In this document: positions 1 through 14,430 of the stretch, one piece after another
Numbering within the stretch: the first letter of the stretch is position 1
How the letters are laid out: each line of letters begins with the position of its first letter
Assembly: GCA_019787685.1 (NCBI GenBank)
Contig: JAHNUO010000040.1
Coordinates: 1 to 64,000, forward strand
Length of the DNA: 64,000 nt
Direction: 5' to 3'
Source: Chiua virens
Taxonomy: Eukaryota > Basidiomycota > Agaricomycetes > Boletales > Boletaceae
The notes under the pieces: model-generated
The model's input: the letters and a program-made list of their open reading frames with translations, nothing else
The model's database searches: none
Told to the model about the DNA's origin: nothing
Program-made: the position numbers and the translations under genes

Positions 1-3000
1 GCATGCACAGAATTTACTGGTATGTATTAGTATGAAACCTAGATATGATGCTGTACGATGCCACACTGTGTGGCGCGGGTATGGTCCAGATGTGACGATG
101 CCTAGCAGCTCATCGGCACCGCTAGCATGACCTATCGTTACAACTGTTCGAATCGCAAAACGTTTGCATTTCTCATCCCTTATTGGCCGACAACTTGGCC
201 GGTTACTAAACATATCATAAAAGCCCCTTTTCCACAATACTAATCATACGACAAATAGAAAAGAACCCTCAAAGAGACGTCGAACCCCACCACATGATCC
301 GCCCGAATGTTACAAACGTGCGTTCACTTGGAGGACCAACCAAAACGTCTCTGTCTGCAAGAGATGATGGCTCGGAGCCCATACAAACTGATATGATACA
401 GTTAAATGTAGCGAGATGCGCCCGCTCCATTATTGATGCGCGTTTCAGAAACACGGGACTCATCACGATTCCAGAGGCCTGATCCTCGGTGGTTGTGTAA
501 ATAACCACATGCGTGCAAAATGATCGAGAACACACTGAGTTACTCTTCGACATATGTGCTAAATGTGATTGCCAACTTGAACGGTTATGATTCCGTAGCA
601 GGCTCCTGCAAGTCCTCCGCATCTTAGGTTGTCTTTATACGGACCATGTGGGCGAGCTATGAAGCAAAGATCATGTGTCACATTGAGGATCGCGGGGATT
701 ACTTTTATCCTAATTTCTGGAAGCCTATCAGGACATTAGCCGTTGTTGTTACCCTTTGGACAGTCGCCAAGTATTGACCCCGATGGGTATAAACCAACGA
801 ATGACATCCGGCCGATATCAAGTCGAAAAACTGCTGATGTAACATGAAGGCGAAGATCGGGCGATTGAGAGTGTTTATGATGAAAGCGAAGGTATGGTTT
901 TGAAGCCCAGGTTACTTGTCTGTAGGCAATCTTTTAGAGTCAAAGCTCAAGCGAGGATGGCATGCCGCAGCGGCGAACGTGGTCACTTCATCATGCAATT
1001 CAGCCGAAATGATCTGATGTAACGTATCCAGTGGACCCTTTACACAGGATGGGTAAGGAAATCGGACGAAAGCTGTCAGGCCAATATTAGTCCCAAGCTT
1101 CAGACGCAGCGGAGGGACCGCGACGATGTTTCGCGTCAAGTTTTGAGGCACGTCAGGCTTGCCATGCGGTTCAGCCGATCTTCAAAGCCCATCCAATCCT
1201 GTCCATGTGGGTGACTCTGAATATCCCATATGTTCATTATTTAATCGAAGCAATCGCTTGTGAACGTTACCGTTCGTTCGTTCTGTATGATTCGAAGGGG
1301 TATGGTCGTCGTCAGAATAAGGTGAAGTGCATCTATGATGATCTCGGGCAGCTGACCTGATATATGACAGTCGATGTATCGTGTACAGGCGTCTATGCCG
1401 AAACTTGTAACTCGCAGCCAAGGAAACCATCTTAAATCGTTGTGAAACGGGAGACATCTAGGGAGTTCAGAACAATTAATGTTGAACGGCCATGTCCACA
1501 GAGACTGCGACGTCAACACACAAGAGTCATGGCAAACGCATTTAGAAGGCATTCGTCCGAGGACATGGATGGTTTTCATGTGCGTGTTTGGGATACGGTA
1601 CACCCACCTCAAGCATTGTAGATCACGATATACTGAACGAGAACTGCTCGCTTCCCTAACAGCATTCGCAGTCAGGTGCATTTGTAATGGATAATGAAGA
1701 TGTTACCCTGCCGTGGTGCGATCACATCGCTTGTTTCGCCCTCGCCCTCCTTTTGATTAGCTCCTCGCCCGTTGCCTTGTTCGGTCAAACTGCTGCTTAC
1801 CGCGCTTGTACCACGATGCAGGGTATTCGTGATATGGTATAGACGTTGAAAGCTTCACTTGCGCCAGGCAACCCCATGGGTTCAGGTAATCAGTAAATTC
1901 AACTCAAAACGCAACGAATGTAACTGTAACCTTTCTTTCGTGCTTGTTGAACGCGAGTGTACTTGCCATGTAACCACGTGGACGTTAGACCTGCTATCGC
2001 TGCTACTTGAAACATGTGGCAGACTATCTAGCGAAGCCAGGTCACACGTGACAACTGCTTGATGAGCATGAACGTTTCAACATCGAACGTTGAACATTGG
2101 TCCTATGAACTCGAGGCCAGTGATTCTGTCTACTACCATGTTGATACGAAGGTGTTTCCCTTTCATAACTTGAAGTTTGTCAAAATCTCCTTTGAGTGGC
2201 GACACACCTGATACCACTATTGGGTTATCCATTATTCGTTTCAGGGACATGATAACCCGGCGGGAGGGTGGAAAAAGGAGTATTAAACGAAGACGTGACG
2301 TCGCGGGGGTAGAGCGGTATCGAGTCCTTATGAGCTGCTTCGGCTCGGATGACCGCGGACCAACTTTGCGATGTCGAGTAGCGAAGGAGGGGAAGACAAT
2401 GCGAGATGTTTGATGTAGAAGGTGGAGGACGGAGTGTGAAGCCTCGAAGCCAGATTTCGACCACGAGACACGATGAAGACGCGCACCATCGGCAGGTCTT
2501 TCCAGGACGAGATTAGAGGGCAATATTATACATCATTATCACCGCGGAGAACCCAGGGCCAGGTTGCCGTTGTTGGACCATTCGAGTCTCGAGATCGAAC
2601 CGATGTCCGAGCGGAGGACCTGCAAGAGGAGCCACCCCCTCACGACCCATTTGCCATCTCGTGATACTGCAATACGGCTCTCCAGCTGGCCGACGCTTCC
2701 GGGTATGGCACTTTGGGGTATGTCATTGACGACACACCAACACGGTGGGTCAAAAAGCTGGCTGTGGAAGGGGCGGGGTGGGAGTCTGGATGATTGATGA
2801 GGCTATAGTACTCCTAAGAAAGTGATTACATAAGGGTGCTTAAAACTCGCCACGAAGGCACTCACCGCGTATTGGAACTCCGACACGTCACTCGTGGGAC
2901 GGATTCGTTCCCAACATGCACACTAGATGGCGATAATATCATTATGGACAAAAGCTGACCAAAACAGCTGACCCAGAGATTCCGCAGGCGTTCATAATAG

Positions 3001-3025
3001 TAAATGCCTGTGAGACCACTAGGGG
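1..3025. other. Intergenic, no recognisable gene
   Basis: Open frames here are short (at most about 148 codons, for example 2077-2523 and 1241-1681 on the minus strand). They show no domain motif, no plausible intron-joined continuation and biased, low-information composition. I see no RNA gene or clear repeat. Confidence 0.5.
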
Positions 3026-3033
3026 TATAAAAG
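3026..3033 (+). promoter_or_regulatory. TATA box of the monooxygenase gene
   Basis: TATAAAAG lies about 55 bp upstream of the ATG at 3087, a normal distance for a fungal core promoter with a short leader. Confidence 0.5.
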
Positions 3034-3086
3034 ACAGTAACCCACCAAGTATTCCAGATCGGACAAAACCACTTACCACTAAATAT

Positions 3087-5038
<1,952 letters not shown>

Positions 5039-6982
5039 TAGTCTGAAGGTGGAAGGTTTATTGCAACCTGGGTCGAGCTTAAATGTAGTATGTACTTGCC
5101 GTGTCTGAATAGCGTTGTTGCGCATCTTCTGCATGAGTGCAGCTCTGTTACGCAGTAAGGTACGAGCGGAGTGACAGAGCATTGTCTTTGGTGAAGCGGA
5201 GTTTGGCAGCGCCCACATCTTTCCTTCATTCCACTCACTCCTTCGTAGTACCATCGACCGTAGCTACGTTCCTCATTCGCTTTCGCCCTCCCACCACTCC
5301 CGGGCAACGTCACGCCCCCGTGACCATTGCATCCGCCTCTCCCATCCTGGGTTCCAGGACAGGTCGGCAGTCGTGAACACCTGCGAGTCGGATCTTCCCG
5401 CCCGCCCTCGCAGCTCACCACAGCCTTCAGGTCACCGGAGCCGGACAGCGCTACGCGCTGCCGCCCACATCTCGCTCCCTTCACGGTCTCTGCACCTTGT
5501 TTCATTGTATGGTAGTACTCAGTATCTACTAAATGAAATTCCTTTTCTCCCATCAGCGCCGCCTGTCCGTAACGCACACCAAAGAGGGGACATTGCGACG
5601 GGGGGGGAGAAATTGACAATGTTAGGGTTCCGCACGGGTAACACCATGGGTCGGAAAGTCAACACCGTACCCCGTCAATATGACGGTGTCTCGCGGTGTC
5701 TCGCGGTGTTTTGCGGTGTGTTCCAGACACCGATGCGACCAAGTATTTCAAGAGGTACTAGCGGCTTGATTGACTTAGACATAAAACCGTAGATTACAAG
5801 TATGAGTATCCCAGTGTTTTCCTCATCTGAGGCACTGGCATGATCATCTCGTTTGCGCTTCCGGCTTGCGGTTGCAGCAAGTTGAGCACGTTGAGGCAAG
5901 CGAGGCACGAGCAGCCACAACGTAAGATCTTCGGGCAAGCGGGTGAGGCAGCTCCCACGCTTCTCTTCAGAGCGCCTCGCGCCAGCTCTGCCCTCAACTC
6001 CATCTCGCCCTCGAGAATCACTGAGTCACCCCTTTGCACAGCACGATCAGCCCACAGTGTTCACACCGGCGTGCCCCAAGTTCGTGCCTCGGATCCAGGT
6101 TATGCTTGGAATTTTTACTCGCAGGGTCGCTGAAATTGGTCATCCGTTGCCACTGGGTAGTTCGCCGCCTCATGGAACCGTTCAAACATTCCATACTCCT
6201 CCTCGTACATTGCCCTCACCAGTTCGATGAGACTCACGCCCAACGTTATTCCCCGCGGAAAATAGGGTCAAAAAGAATACGACACTTAATGCAACGATGC
6301 GCGGCTGTTGCGCGCTTATTACAATCAAATTTACCCCTCCTGATCATTCAGTCACATCCTTGCCCGTCGGACTTCTATCCAAGTTCGTCATGGGTACGTT
6401 CGGTCTTACCACATGATTCTACGGCGTGCTCGGCCTTCCCTTGTGATGAGTCTGGAACCATCATGTTCGAGCCTATCAACCCTGTAGGTTGGATCGAGAA
6501 AAATGGTCCGGGTGCGTTCTGGGCCATCGCGTGTCCTTATTCACCCATTGCATCATGCCAGAGGTCTGGTTCATACTCCCAAAGCCCTTTCCTTCCGTCG
6601 AACAGCAGCTCATGTTCATCTGAGAACAAAACATAGGTATATAGTAGTTTGAGACCTCAAGACTCCCGCGTACCAAACACTGAGTCTGAGACCTATTACG
6701 ACGGCATACGTATCATACATACAGGACCCTGTCTCCCGTAATATTTCAGTTGGCGAGCCAAGGGTCCAGTTGATTAGATTTGATCCAATGATAAGCTGTT
6801 ATCTTAAAATACATCTTGTCACACGCTGCGAGATCTCAGAAAAAACCAATTCATAGTATATCCTGATGCGGCATCAAAGACAATCTCTCTACTACTACTA
6901 GTACAAGGGACAGCTGGATAATAAATATACTGTGCACATGATCACAAGACAAGTCGACTGAGATAAATGTACATACAAAACC
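5039..6982. other. Intergenic with a GC-rich stretch and short repeats
   Basis: About 1.9 kb without a supported gene. 5250-5480 is GC- and pyrimidine-rich and resembles 47040-47480 in composition. Around 5690-5720 the unit GTGTCTCGCG is repeated. 5628-5645 carries a motif like the ends of hAT transposons (agggttccgcacgggta), also found near 14071 and, inverted, near 23500. Confidence 0.45.
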
Positions 6983-9053
6983 CTAATCATACAAAGATGC
7001 CGACTGATCCTCGAACGACATGCCAGTGTTATCCTCTAAGTTGCTAGCCTGAGATGGACCGGCAAGGGTCTGCGATTGGTAATGGGCGAGTTCTTCGATA
7101 GATGGTATGAGGGCCTTTCCAGGCCGTTTTCGAGGAGAATTAGACATTGTAGTCTGCTTCTCAAGTTTGGCCCTGCAGCGTGTGAGAAAACTAGCATTGC
7201 TTCGTACTGTAAAAACTTACAGTCCACAATCGTGTAGCCATTGTAGGCGCACCTTGACGTCGTCCTTGATCGCATCGCTTTGACATGCGTCAACGAGAGA
7301 CGTGAAGATGTCTTGGAACACCAACGCCCATGTCTTGGTATCAAAATTGACGGCCGTTCCTCGAACCTCTGCGTCGTCTCGGGCTTCACGTTCCATTGCG
7401 CACTGTAGGGCTGTTGCAGAGAACGCATACATCCGGAGAGGCGTTGTCCGGAAGTTGTGGTTGCAGCCGCGACCATGAAAGAGAGGTGAAGCTGGGTGAG
7501 TATACCAAAACTCAAGATGAGAGTTTTCAAGGGCGCCATTGCCAAACCAGCGTAAAACTCCCCCGTGTTGATCATGTTCATGCATGAAATACGACCGGGG
7601 TTCCTGTGGAACTGTAATTTGGTCATATTTACGGATTTTCCAATCTGCAGATTGCTGCGGATTGCCATGCACGGGTGGGTCTGAGGCACATGAGGTATAA
7701 AACTGCGGCGCATATTTTTTGGCGGTCGTCGGCATGACTGAACGAAAGCTGGTGACTGCTCTCATGAGATAACGAGCGATCCCCTTTGTCAGTGCGAGGG
7801 GCCTGCGTGGGCGGGGATCCTCTGGACTTATAACTTGAAATATTTGTTAGATCTTTAAGTTTTAAGTTGCGTTCCATGTTAAATTTTTTCTTACCTCCCC
7901 ATTTCTTCACGCTCGCCTCCCCGAGCGACTCTTCAAGACACATTGTCCACACGGTTTGGTTGTCGTCCTTGTGTCTGTTGCACGACGGCCAGCCCACCTC
8001 CCTAATCATATCAAGAAGGGTGAAAACGCGCGCGATCTTCAGCGCGTCTTGAGTTTCTTCGTCGTAAAAGGCCAGCTTTGACGGATCAGTGCAGGCATGG
8101 CTCCGGGTCGTGCTGTCCTCCGGAAACTGGCTGATGAAGGAACCGATGAAGGGGCTGGAAGCAACCGAGTCAATGAATGAGGATGTGCGGGATGCCGTAT
8201 GTGAACGGTGGGCTGTGGAATAAATTTGGTCTCCGAAGGCACGCAGACGGCCTTGGGAGGGGAGTGCTTGACGGCTCCGGCTCTGGTGCCTCTCCAGCAC
8301 GTCCGTTTCTCTGCCTGTCACCTTTGACAATAGATCAGCTTGCGGTTTTTTCGTTGGAACTTTGCTTACCTGGATTAAGTCGGCAGCTTGGTTCAGCCGC
8401 TGTTCTGCAAATGAAACAGTTCCTTGAGTTGAAGGGAGTGTGGGGATCTGCGACAACGTTGCTGCAAACGGCTGGGCACGAATTGGGGGCCCAGATAAGC
8501 CAGGTGAGCCTTCACCCGTACTCTGAGACTGAGGACCCGGGAGAGACTGCTGCCAGGTTGCCGTAAACGACTGGTCAGGCTGCGGGGGCTGCTGTTGTTG
8601 ACCGTGACCACGACTGGGGGGATGACTCAGGATCTGCTGGGGCACTGATAATCCGAGTAACGCTTCTCCCATGCCTTGAGGCTGAGAAGTGGGGTGATAC
8701 TGAGGCCAGGTCGCGAATGGCTCACTGGCGGGCTGACCCGAAGGAGGTATGGGTTCACGAAAAGACCCAAGAAGCTGGGAGTCGAAAATGAATGGATCGG
8801 GGGAAGGAGAAAGAGGAAGTAGAGGGGCGGGCGGGTTTGGGGCGGGTGGATTGGAAACGGATGGATTGGAAACGGATGGATTGGAAACGGATGGATTGGA
8901 AACGGATGGACCAGCATACGGCGCCGGCTGAAAAGGTGGTAATGGTAGGGTCCCTTGGGGAAGGCCTCTACCTTGTGCGCGGCCCCTGCCAGAGCGGATG
9001 CGGGTACCAGTATGGGATTGTCCCCATCGAGTCTGATTGTTAGATGAGCGCAT
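6983..9053 (-). CDS. DUF6532-type protein with proline-rich N-terminus
   Basis: Unknown function; the C-terminal half resembles DUF6532, a domain greatly expanded in Agaricomycetes and often near mobile elements (family knowledge, not computed here). I join three exons: 9053 to about 7835, about 7762 to 7221, and 7172-6983. The last intron (7173-7220, gtaagt..gctgcag) adds 63 codons and replaces an earlier stop. The first 100 or so residues are low-complexity (Arg/Gly-rich, then Pro/Ser with four PSVSN repeats, then Pro/Gln-rich). The globular part includes TQDALKIARVF, a His-rich middle segment and a helical stretch with MYAFSATAL, where the family normally has its conserved helix. The exact first-intron donor is ambiguous (two frame-compatible choices). 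It is transcribed away from the hairpin region and in tandem with the small gene at 9592-10128, and probably belongs to the same element as the transposase. No catalytic motif is visible. Confidence 0.6.
8851..8910. repeat. Four perfect 15-bp tandem repeats (coding)
   Basis: Unit ttggaaacggatgga, four identical copies end to end. On the minus strand it encodes the repeated PSVSN pentapeptide of the DUF6532 gene. Identity of the copies implies recent expansion. Confidence 0.9.
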
Positions 9054-9591
9054 GTTGAGAGAAAATTAGACTTGAAGGGGGGTATAAAAGACTCACTACA
9101 CGGCGATGCGTATCGTCACAACCCGTAATGATCCCTACCGTGACTTGATTTGTTTACGAGTCCAGAGCGGAAAATCGCCGTGTCAGATGTATTGAATCGA
9201 TTAACACAAGGGATCTCCATAAGGAGGTGCGCTGATCATTGAGTGGGAGGTTGCTTGGAGTCATGGTGAGTAGTCTGAACTGTGCCTCCCGAGTTGTCAC
9301 GATTGCGGGAGCTCATCGTCCCACGGGCTAAATTCCGAGTCTGGATCTGAGTAATCATACAAAAGGGTACATTATTACGAGCATTGCTAATGCTACAGAA
9401 AATATAACTAAAACTCGGAACAATCACGACTACGACTGGTAATCATCTTGGTCCGTATCATGATCGGTATCCGCTACATCTGTGTCTGCAAGTAAGTCGG
9501 AACAACTAGATACAGGAGAGAGATTGTACGTAGGAATCTTGGAGCTAGGTGAGTCATCAACCAGGGAAACCCCTAAGGTGGTGAGGGTGTG
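9054..9591. other. Spacer between the two minus-strand element genes
   Basis: About 540 bp. It contains a TATAAAA at 9082-9088 on the plus strand and a short minus-strand frame (9236-9427) without recognisable features. It probably holds the promoter of the DUF6532 gene and the 3' end of the gene at 9592-10128. Confidence 0.4.
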
Positions 9592-10128
9592 TCACACTAT
9601 GCCGATCTGATAATTAGCCTCCCTCACAAAAGACTGTGCCTCCCGGTACTCCTCATGTGCGATGGTACGCATGATATCGAGCTCCCGGATACGTGAAAGG
9701 CGATATTTGGCTTGTGCCTCAAAGGCTGTACGGCTCGCACGAGCAAGTTGCAACATGCGGCGGGAGTGAGTGTCTACGACCTCTGGTTTCCTCTTGGCAG
9801 AGACCTAACCAAATCAACATGCGGCCAAGTAAACTTGTAAAAAGACATGACTTACAGAGGTAAGGTGGATTTTTACCTTCTTGGATGGGTGATGAGATCG
9901 TGGAAAAGAGTCATCGGATGGCATGAGGTCAAGGCGATTTCTCTTCTGTTTGAGTCCTGCATACCCTTCGTACCCTTCACCCTCGTGTGGTAATTTCCAA
10001 GGGTGCTGGGGGGATGACATAACTTCTTGAATGGGGGTTTCAGGAGGTGGATTGGACAATGGTGGAGTAGTTAATGAAGACATAAGAGAAGGCGTTTCAA
10101 CAGAAGGAGAGTCCGTTGCAGGGAGCAT
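9592..10128 (-). CDS. Small basic/coiled-coil protein of the transposon domain
   Basis: Two exons, 10128-9856 and 9804-9592, split by an intron with gtaagt donor and ttag acceptor, give a 161-residue frame ending in TGA. The N-terminal half is Ser/Pro-rich and includes a basic nuclear-localisation-like patch around HHPSKKVKIH. The second exon is one long charged helix with heptad character (SRRMLQLARASRTAFEAQAK onward), likely a coiled coil. I do not recognise a family. The frame can be extended upstream to 10344 without a stop, but that would run through the boundary repeat at 10157-10230, so I prefer the Met at 10128, 29 bp from the repeat. It is divergent from the Plavaka transposase across the hairpin region and may be an accessory protein (for example a DNA-binding dimer) of the same element; that role is inference. 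Confidence 0.5.
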
Positions 10129-10156
10129 TTTGCAAGATCGTTGGGTAGTCACCTCA

Positions 10157-10230
10157 GGCAGCACTTTTTTCAAACTCCGATGGTCTTTCAGACCAATTTT
10201 CGTTGTAGGTGACAATAGGTCTCTTAGACC
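10157..10230 (+). repeat. Left boundary module (arm plus core)
   Basis: A 25-bp arm (ggcagcacttttttcaa...) at 10157-10181 matches the reverse complement of 16663-16687 with one mismatch. Inside it lie two self-complementary 13-mers GGTCTNNNAGACC at 10182-10194 and 10218-10230, separated by a 23-bp core (aattttcgttgtaggtg...). The right copy has the same 36-bp spacing of 13-mers. Possible transposase or regulator binding sites. Confidence 0.8.
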
Positions 10231-10349
10231 GGCCTCGTTGGAGGCCTCTGGGCCCAAATTTAGCTTGGGCCCAGCTTGGGCCTCGAACGAGGCTCGCAGG
10301 TGCCTCTTCCGAGGCCGCATTTGTCCCCGTTCATGCCTCCTCACGCCTC

Positions 10350-12245
10350 CTCGTCCTCACCTCCCGGTGTGCCCGGATGACATGACGTCACGGTGCTCGC
10401 CGGCCCTCACCTCGTCCGATGCGCACGGCCGATGTGCCTGCCACCGTCCCGCCCTTGCCGTCCCTGCCCTCGCCCGACGCGCCCGGATGTCACGATGTCA
10501 CACTGCTCGCCGGTCCTCCCTCGTCTGATCGGCACACGGTCCCGACGCGCTCTTGCCTTCACCTTGCCCTTCCCTCCCTCACCCCTCCCGCCATGTCCTA
10601 CTGGACGATGACAACGACGTGATAACCGCAATCATAGTGCGGTTATCACGTCGTCGTCATTGTCGTCACGATGCGCTTCCCTCCCCTCATCACCTCGTCC
10701 GATGCACACGGTCCCGACGCGCTCGCCATCATCTCGCTCTTGCCCTCCTCGCCCTCTCACCTCTCGCCACCGTTCCCACTCAACGATACGGTTATTGTGA
10801 CGACGTCGCCGTCATCGTCGCGTCGTGTTTTGTCGCACCATTTCGGCCTTCCCTCGCCTCTCCCCTCGTCCAATGCGGATGTACACGGCCCCGACGCACC
10901 CACCGTCATCTCGCCCTCGCCTTCCTTGCCCTCTCTTCACCCTCTCTTCACCCTCTCCCCTTATTCCACCTGAGGATAACAACGACATGACAATCGCGTA
11001 TTGCGATTGTCACGTCGTTGTCGTCGCATCGCGTTTTTTCACATCGGGTTGCCCTTCCCTCACCTCGCCACCTTGTCTGACACGCACAGTCCCAACGCGC
11101 CCGCCGTCATCTCGCCCTCGCCCTCACCCTCCTTGCCCTTGACTGGCCCTTCCGTCGCCCTCTCCCCCCGGGCCGTTCCACCCAATGACGACGTTGTGGA
11201 CCTCGCCACCTTGTCGATGCGCACGGTCCCAACGTGCTCATTGACATCTCACTATCACCCTCCTTGCCCTCGGCTCCCCCTTCCCTCATCCTCGTCTCAC
11301 CCAACTTCGACAACGACATGATAACCGCAATTGTGCGGTTATCACGTCGTTGTCGCTGTCGTGTTGCTCCTCCCTCACCCTCGCCCCTCGTCCCACAGGA
11401 CGATGACAACGACATATCGTGTCGTTGTTATCATGTCGCACCCTTCCCATCATCGCACCCAACAACGACAACGACACGATAACCGCGATACTGTGGTCAT
11501 CGTGTCGTTGTCGCTGTTGTTGCATCGGTTTCGTCATCGTTGTGTCGCGTCGCGTTGCCCCTCCCTCGCCCTATCCTCCCATCCGACGACGATGACGCGG
11601 TAACCACGTTGTCGCGTCGCGTCGCCCTCCATCACCTTTCGTGTCATCCCACCCGATGACGACGACACGATAACCGCGGTATCGTGGTTATCATGTCGTT
11701 GTCGCGTCGCCTTTCCCTCACCTCGCCCCTTCCGACGATGACAGTGGCGCAATACCTGCGTCGTTGTCGACATCGCGTTGCGTTGCCCTTCCAGCACTGG
11801 CACCTCAGGCTCTCACCTGACAACGACGACGACATGACGACGACGACATGATAACCATGTCGTTGTTGTCGCGTCGTCATCATTGTCGCGTCACCTTTGC
11901 CTTTCCTCGCCCTCTCGCCCTTCTCTCTCCTTCCCTGTTCGTCTAGAATACCTGTGACAATGACACAACAACCGTTGAGACACGGTTGTCGTGTCGTCAT
12001 CATTGTCCTTGTTGCGCTGCGCTGCGCCGCGCCTCCCTCCCCCTTTCTACACGTCTAAGATGGCTCGCACGACGACGACAATAACACGGTAATCATCGCG
12101 TCGCGTGTGGGTCACGTCGTCTTCGTCTTCATTATTGTCATCATTGTGACATGGCGTCATTCATGCTTCCTTCAGGTTTCCGATCATGAGGATAAAGACA
12201 ACGACACAATAACGAGAGCACAGTTATCGTGTCGTTGTCATCATC
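10350..12245. repeat. Left hairpin array in pyrimidine-rich simple sequence
   Basis: About 13 short inverted repeats of one family, spaced roughly 60-200 bp. The consensus arm is close to cgacgtgataaccgc, a 4-10 bp loop and gcggttatcacgtcgtcg. Clear examples start near 10611, 10978, 11310, 11464, 11655, 11955 and 12195. Spacers are CT-rich (ccctcgccctcacc type). Arms differ between hairpins but mostly remain paired within each one, for example an atgacaatcgc arm facing gcgattgtcac near 10990. Long frames here are simple-sequence artefacts rich in His/Pro/Ser/Arg, so I call no genes. Confidence 0.85.
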
Positions 12246-12644
12246 CTCTGAGTCGCCGTGTCACGTCGGTGTCGGCGTCATCATTGTGGTTGTCGAACAT
12301 TTGAACTTCACGTGCACATTGACAAACACCCACTCTCGCTCCTTATTAGGAAATATTGTGGCATGCTTGATATGTCGTGTTTCAGAAATGGTAATATGTT
12401 CTTTCTCTTTTTCCCTGCTTCCTCACAGTACATCACGTCATTTGTCTGTATATATGCAATGTGATGTACTATTATATGTGTGTGAATGCTCAATTTGGGA
12501 TATGAAACCTGATGTACAGTGATAATGTGGATTTGTTGGAAAAAGAAAAACATGACCGCTTTTTTCAAACATTCAGGTAATGCCCCACGAATAACGTATT
12601 CTCTGGGAGGTTTAAAACATATCTACAACATATCAGCAGCACAG
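12246..12644. other. AT-rich spacer between hairpin array and large palindrome
   Basis: Composition changes abruptly to AT-rich. A perfect 10-bp-arm hairpin (agtacatcac / gtgatgtact, 12427-12436 and 12461-12470) lies here. No gene is seen. Confidence 0.5.
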
Positions 12645-13770
12645 ATCACCAGGATCAGTCCTGGTGATAGTTGTGTCACATTCTCCTCCTGACCCATGTT
12701 TCACCTTCCCATGCTTTCACAGTGATCCAGCTCCCCCAGAATTGTGTATGTAGTGTTGTATGATTTATGCCTATGTATTCTGCCATATATATCACTGCCC
12801 ACACTGTCTTGAACATTATCTAGGACACATTTATTACTTTTGTGCAATGAATATATTTAAAGGGATTTAAAGGGTATATTGTCAGGGCAATGTTGTATTA
12901 TCCTGGCTCCTATGCTACTCTAATACTCTCTATTTTACTGTATTTTTTGGATGAGGATTGAAGACGTGAGGAGCGACTCAAACATATGAGATGCGTGGGA
13001 ACCATCTGAAAACTCAGGAGACTTTGAAAACAAATCAAAAACTTGACATTATGGCTTCCACAACGCTTCAGGAACCAATCTAAACAGTAGATAATGTATG
13101 TAGAATGCAATAGAACTTGTGTACATCATGTGCCTAGCTTATTCTATTTCTAAGACATGGAAACTGCAAAAACACCTCTTCAGTGCAATTGCTTCAATGT
13201 CAACATGATCGTGCACATATGCTCAAAGTAACCTCATGGAATGCATGTTCGCAATTTTGATGTCTTAAAAATCAAGATAGGCTAGGCACACAGTGTACAC
13301 ATGTTATATGGCATGTCAAATAGATTATCTACTACTTAGAATGGTGCTTAAGGCGTTGTGGAAGCCACAATGTCAAGTTTTTGATTTGTTTTCAAAGTCT
13401 CCTAAGTTTTCAGATGGTTTCCCACGCATCTCATATGTTTGAGTCGCTCCTCACGTCTTCAATCCTCATCCAAAAAATACAGTAAAATAGAGAGTATTAG
13501 AGTAGCATAGGAGCCAGGATAATACAACATTGCCCTGACAATATACCCTTTAAATCCCTTTAAATATATTCATTGCACAAAAGTAATAAATGTGTCCTAG
13601 ATAATGTTTAAGACATTATGGGCAGTAATATATACAGTAGAATATCTATATATACATCATTCAATGAGGCCTGCATAGTTTGGAGGAAGCTGGATCACTG
13701 CTGAAGCCTGATAAAGTGAAAGAGAGGAGAATATCACAACTATCACAGAATCAGTATCAGTAGGATCATT
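12645..13770. repeat. Imperfect palindrome of about 1.1 kb
   Basis: The left arm (about 12645-13190) can be aligned with the reverse complement of the right arm (about 13230-13770). The best conserved parts are 12815-13075 and 13355-13610, including tattttttggatgaggat facing atcctcatccaaaaaata and the tract around ttgtggaagccacaatg. Outer and central portions align with more gaps and mismatches. The left edge is capped by a perfect small palindrome, atcaccagga-tcag-tcctggtgat (12645-12668). It is AT-rich, unlike the flanking arrays. It could be a MITE-like element or folded duplication; transcription would give a long double-stranded RNA. No coding frame is supported. Confidence 0.85.
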
Positions 13771-14190
13771 ATTCGTTACGTGATTGGCTCGGATCATCCC
13801 GTAGAATTACAATTGCACCACCACGACACGACAATGTGACACAGCACTGTACATCGTGTTCTTGTGCTATCGCATCGCATGTCGCACTTCCCTCGTCAAG
13901 TTGTCCCCCCTTCCTTCCTTCCTTCATGCTACCACCCCCAGGCCTTTCAAGTTGTGCCACCAACCTGTTGTTCCGCTGCGATGACACACCACTGTGTCAT
14001 ACCATCCACCCTCGTCTTTCCCTCCTGTGTTACCACCCTCAGGCTTCAAGTTGCCTCGTCAGGATGATATATAGGGTTCTGCATGGGTACGGGTCACACT
14101 CTTGTGACCCGTGCCCATACCCATACCCGTAGCACGAGTTATGTACGCGTGCACGGGTACAGCTACAGGTATGTGTTCTCACCTTGTCCG
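13771..14190. other. Spacer with hAT-end-like motif and small palindrome
   Basis: CT-rich DNA. At 14070-14165 is agggttctgcatgggtac, followed by a local inverted repeat gggtacgggtcac / gtgacccgtgccc and further GGGTAC repeats. This resembles the terminal repeats of fungal hAT transposons (family knowledge). No gene. Confidence 0.45.
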
Positions 14191-14430
14191 ACGGCAACGA
14201 CGACGACGCGATAACCGTTATAATGCGGTTGTCACGTCGTCGTCGTCGCTCTCCCCCTCGTCGCCGCCTTCACATCATCTCACCTTGCCTCTCCCTCAAC
14301 TCGTCGACCTCGCCCTCGCCTCACCTTTCGCCCCACCTTGCCTGACGACGACGACGTGATAACCGCTATAACACGGTCGTCACGTTGTCGTCGTCCTCAT
14401 CGCTCTCGCTCTTGCCCTCGTCGCCTCGTC

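Noticed and set aside
1241..1681. 146-codon minus-strand frame
   Set aside because: Composition and lack of motifs suggest chance; no splice-linked partners found.
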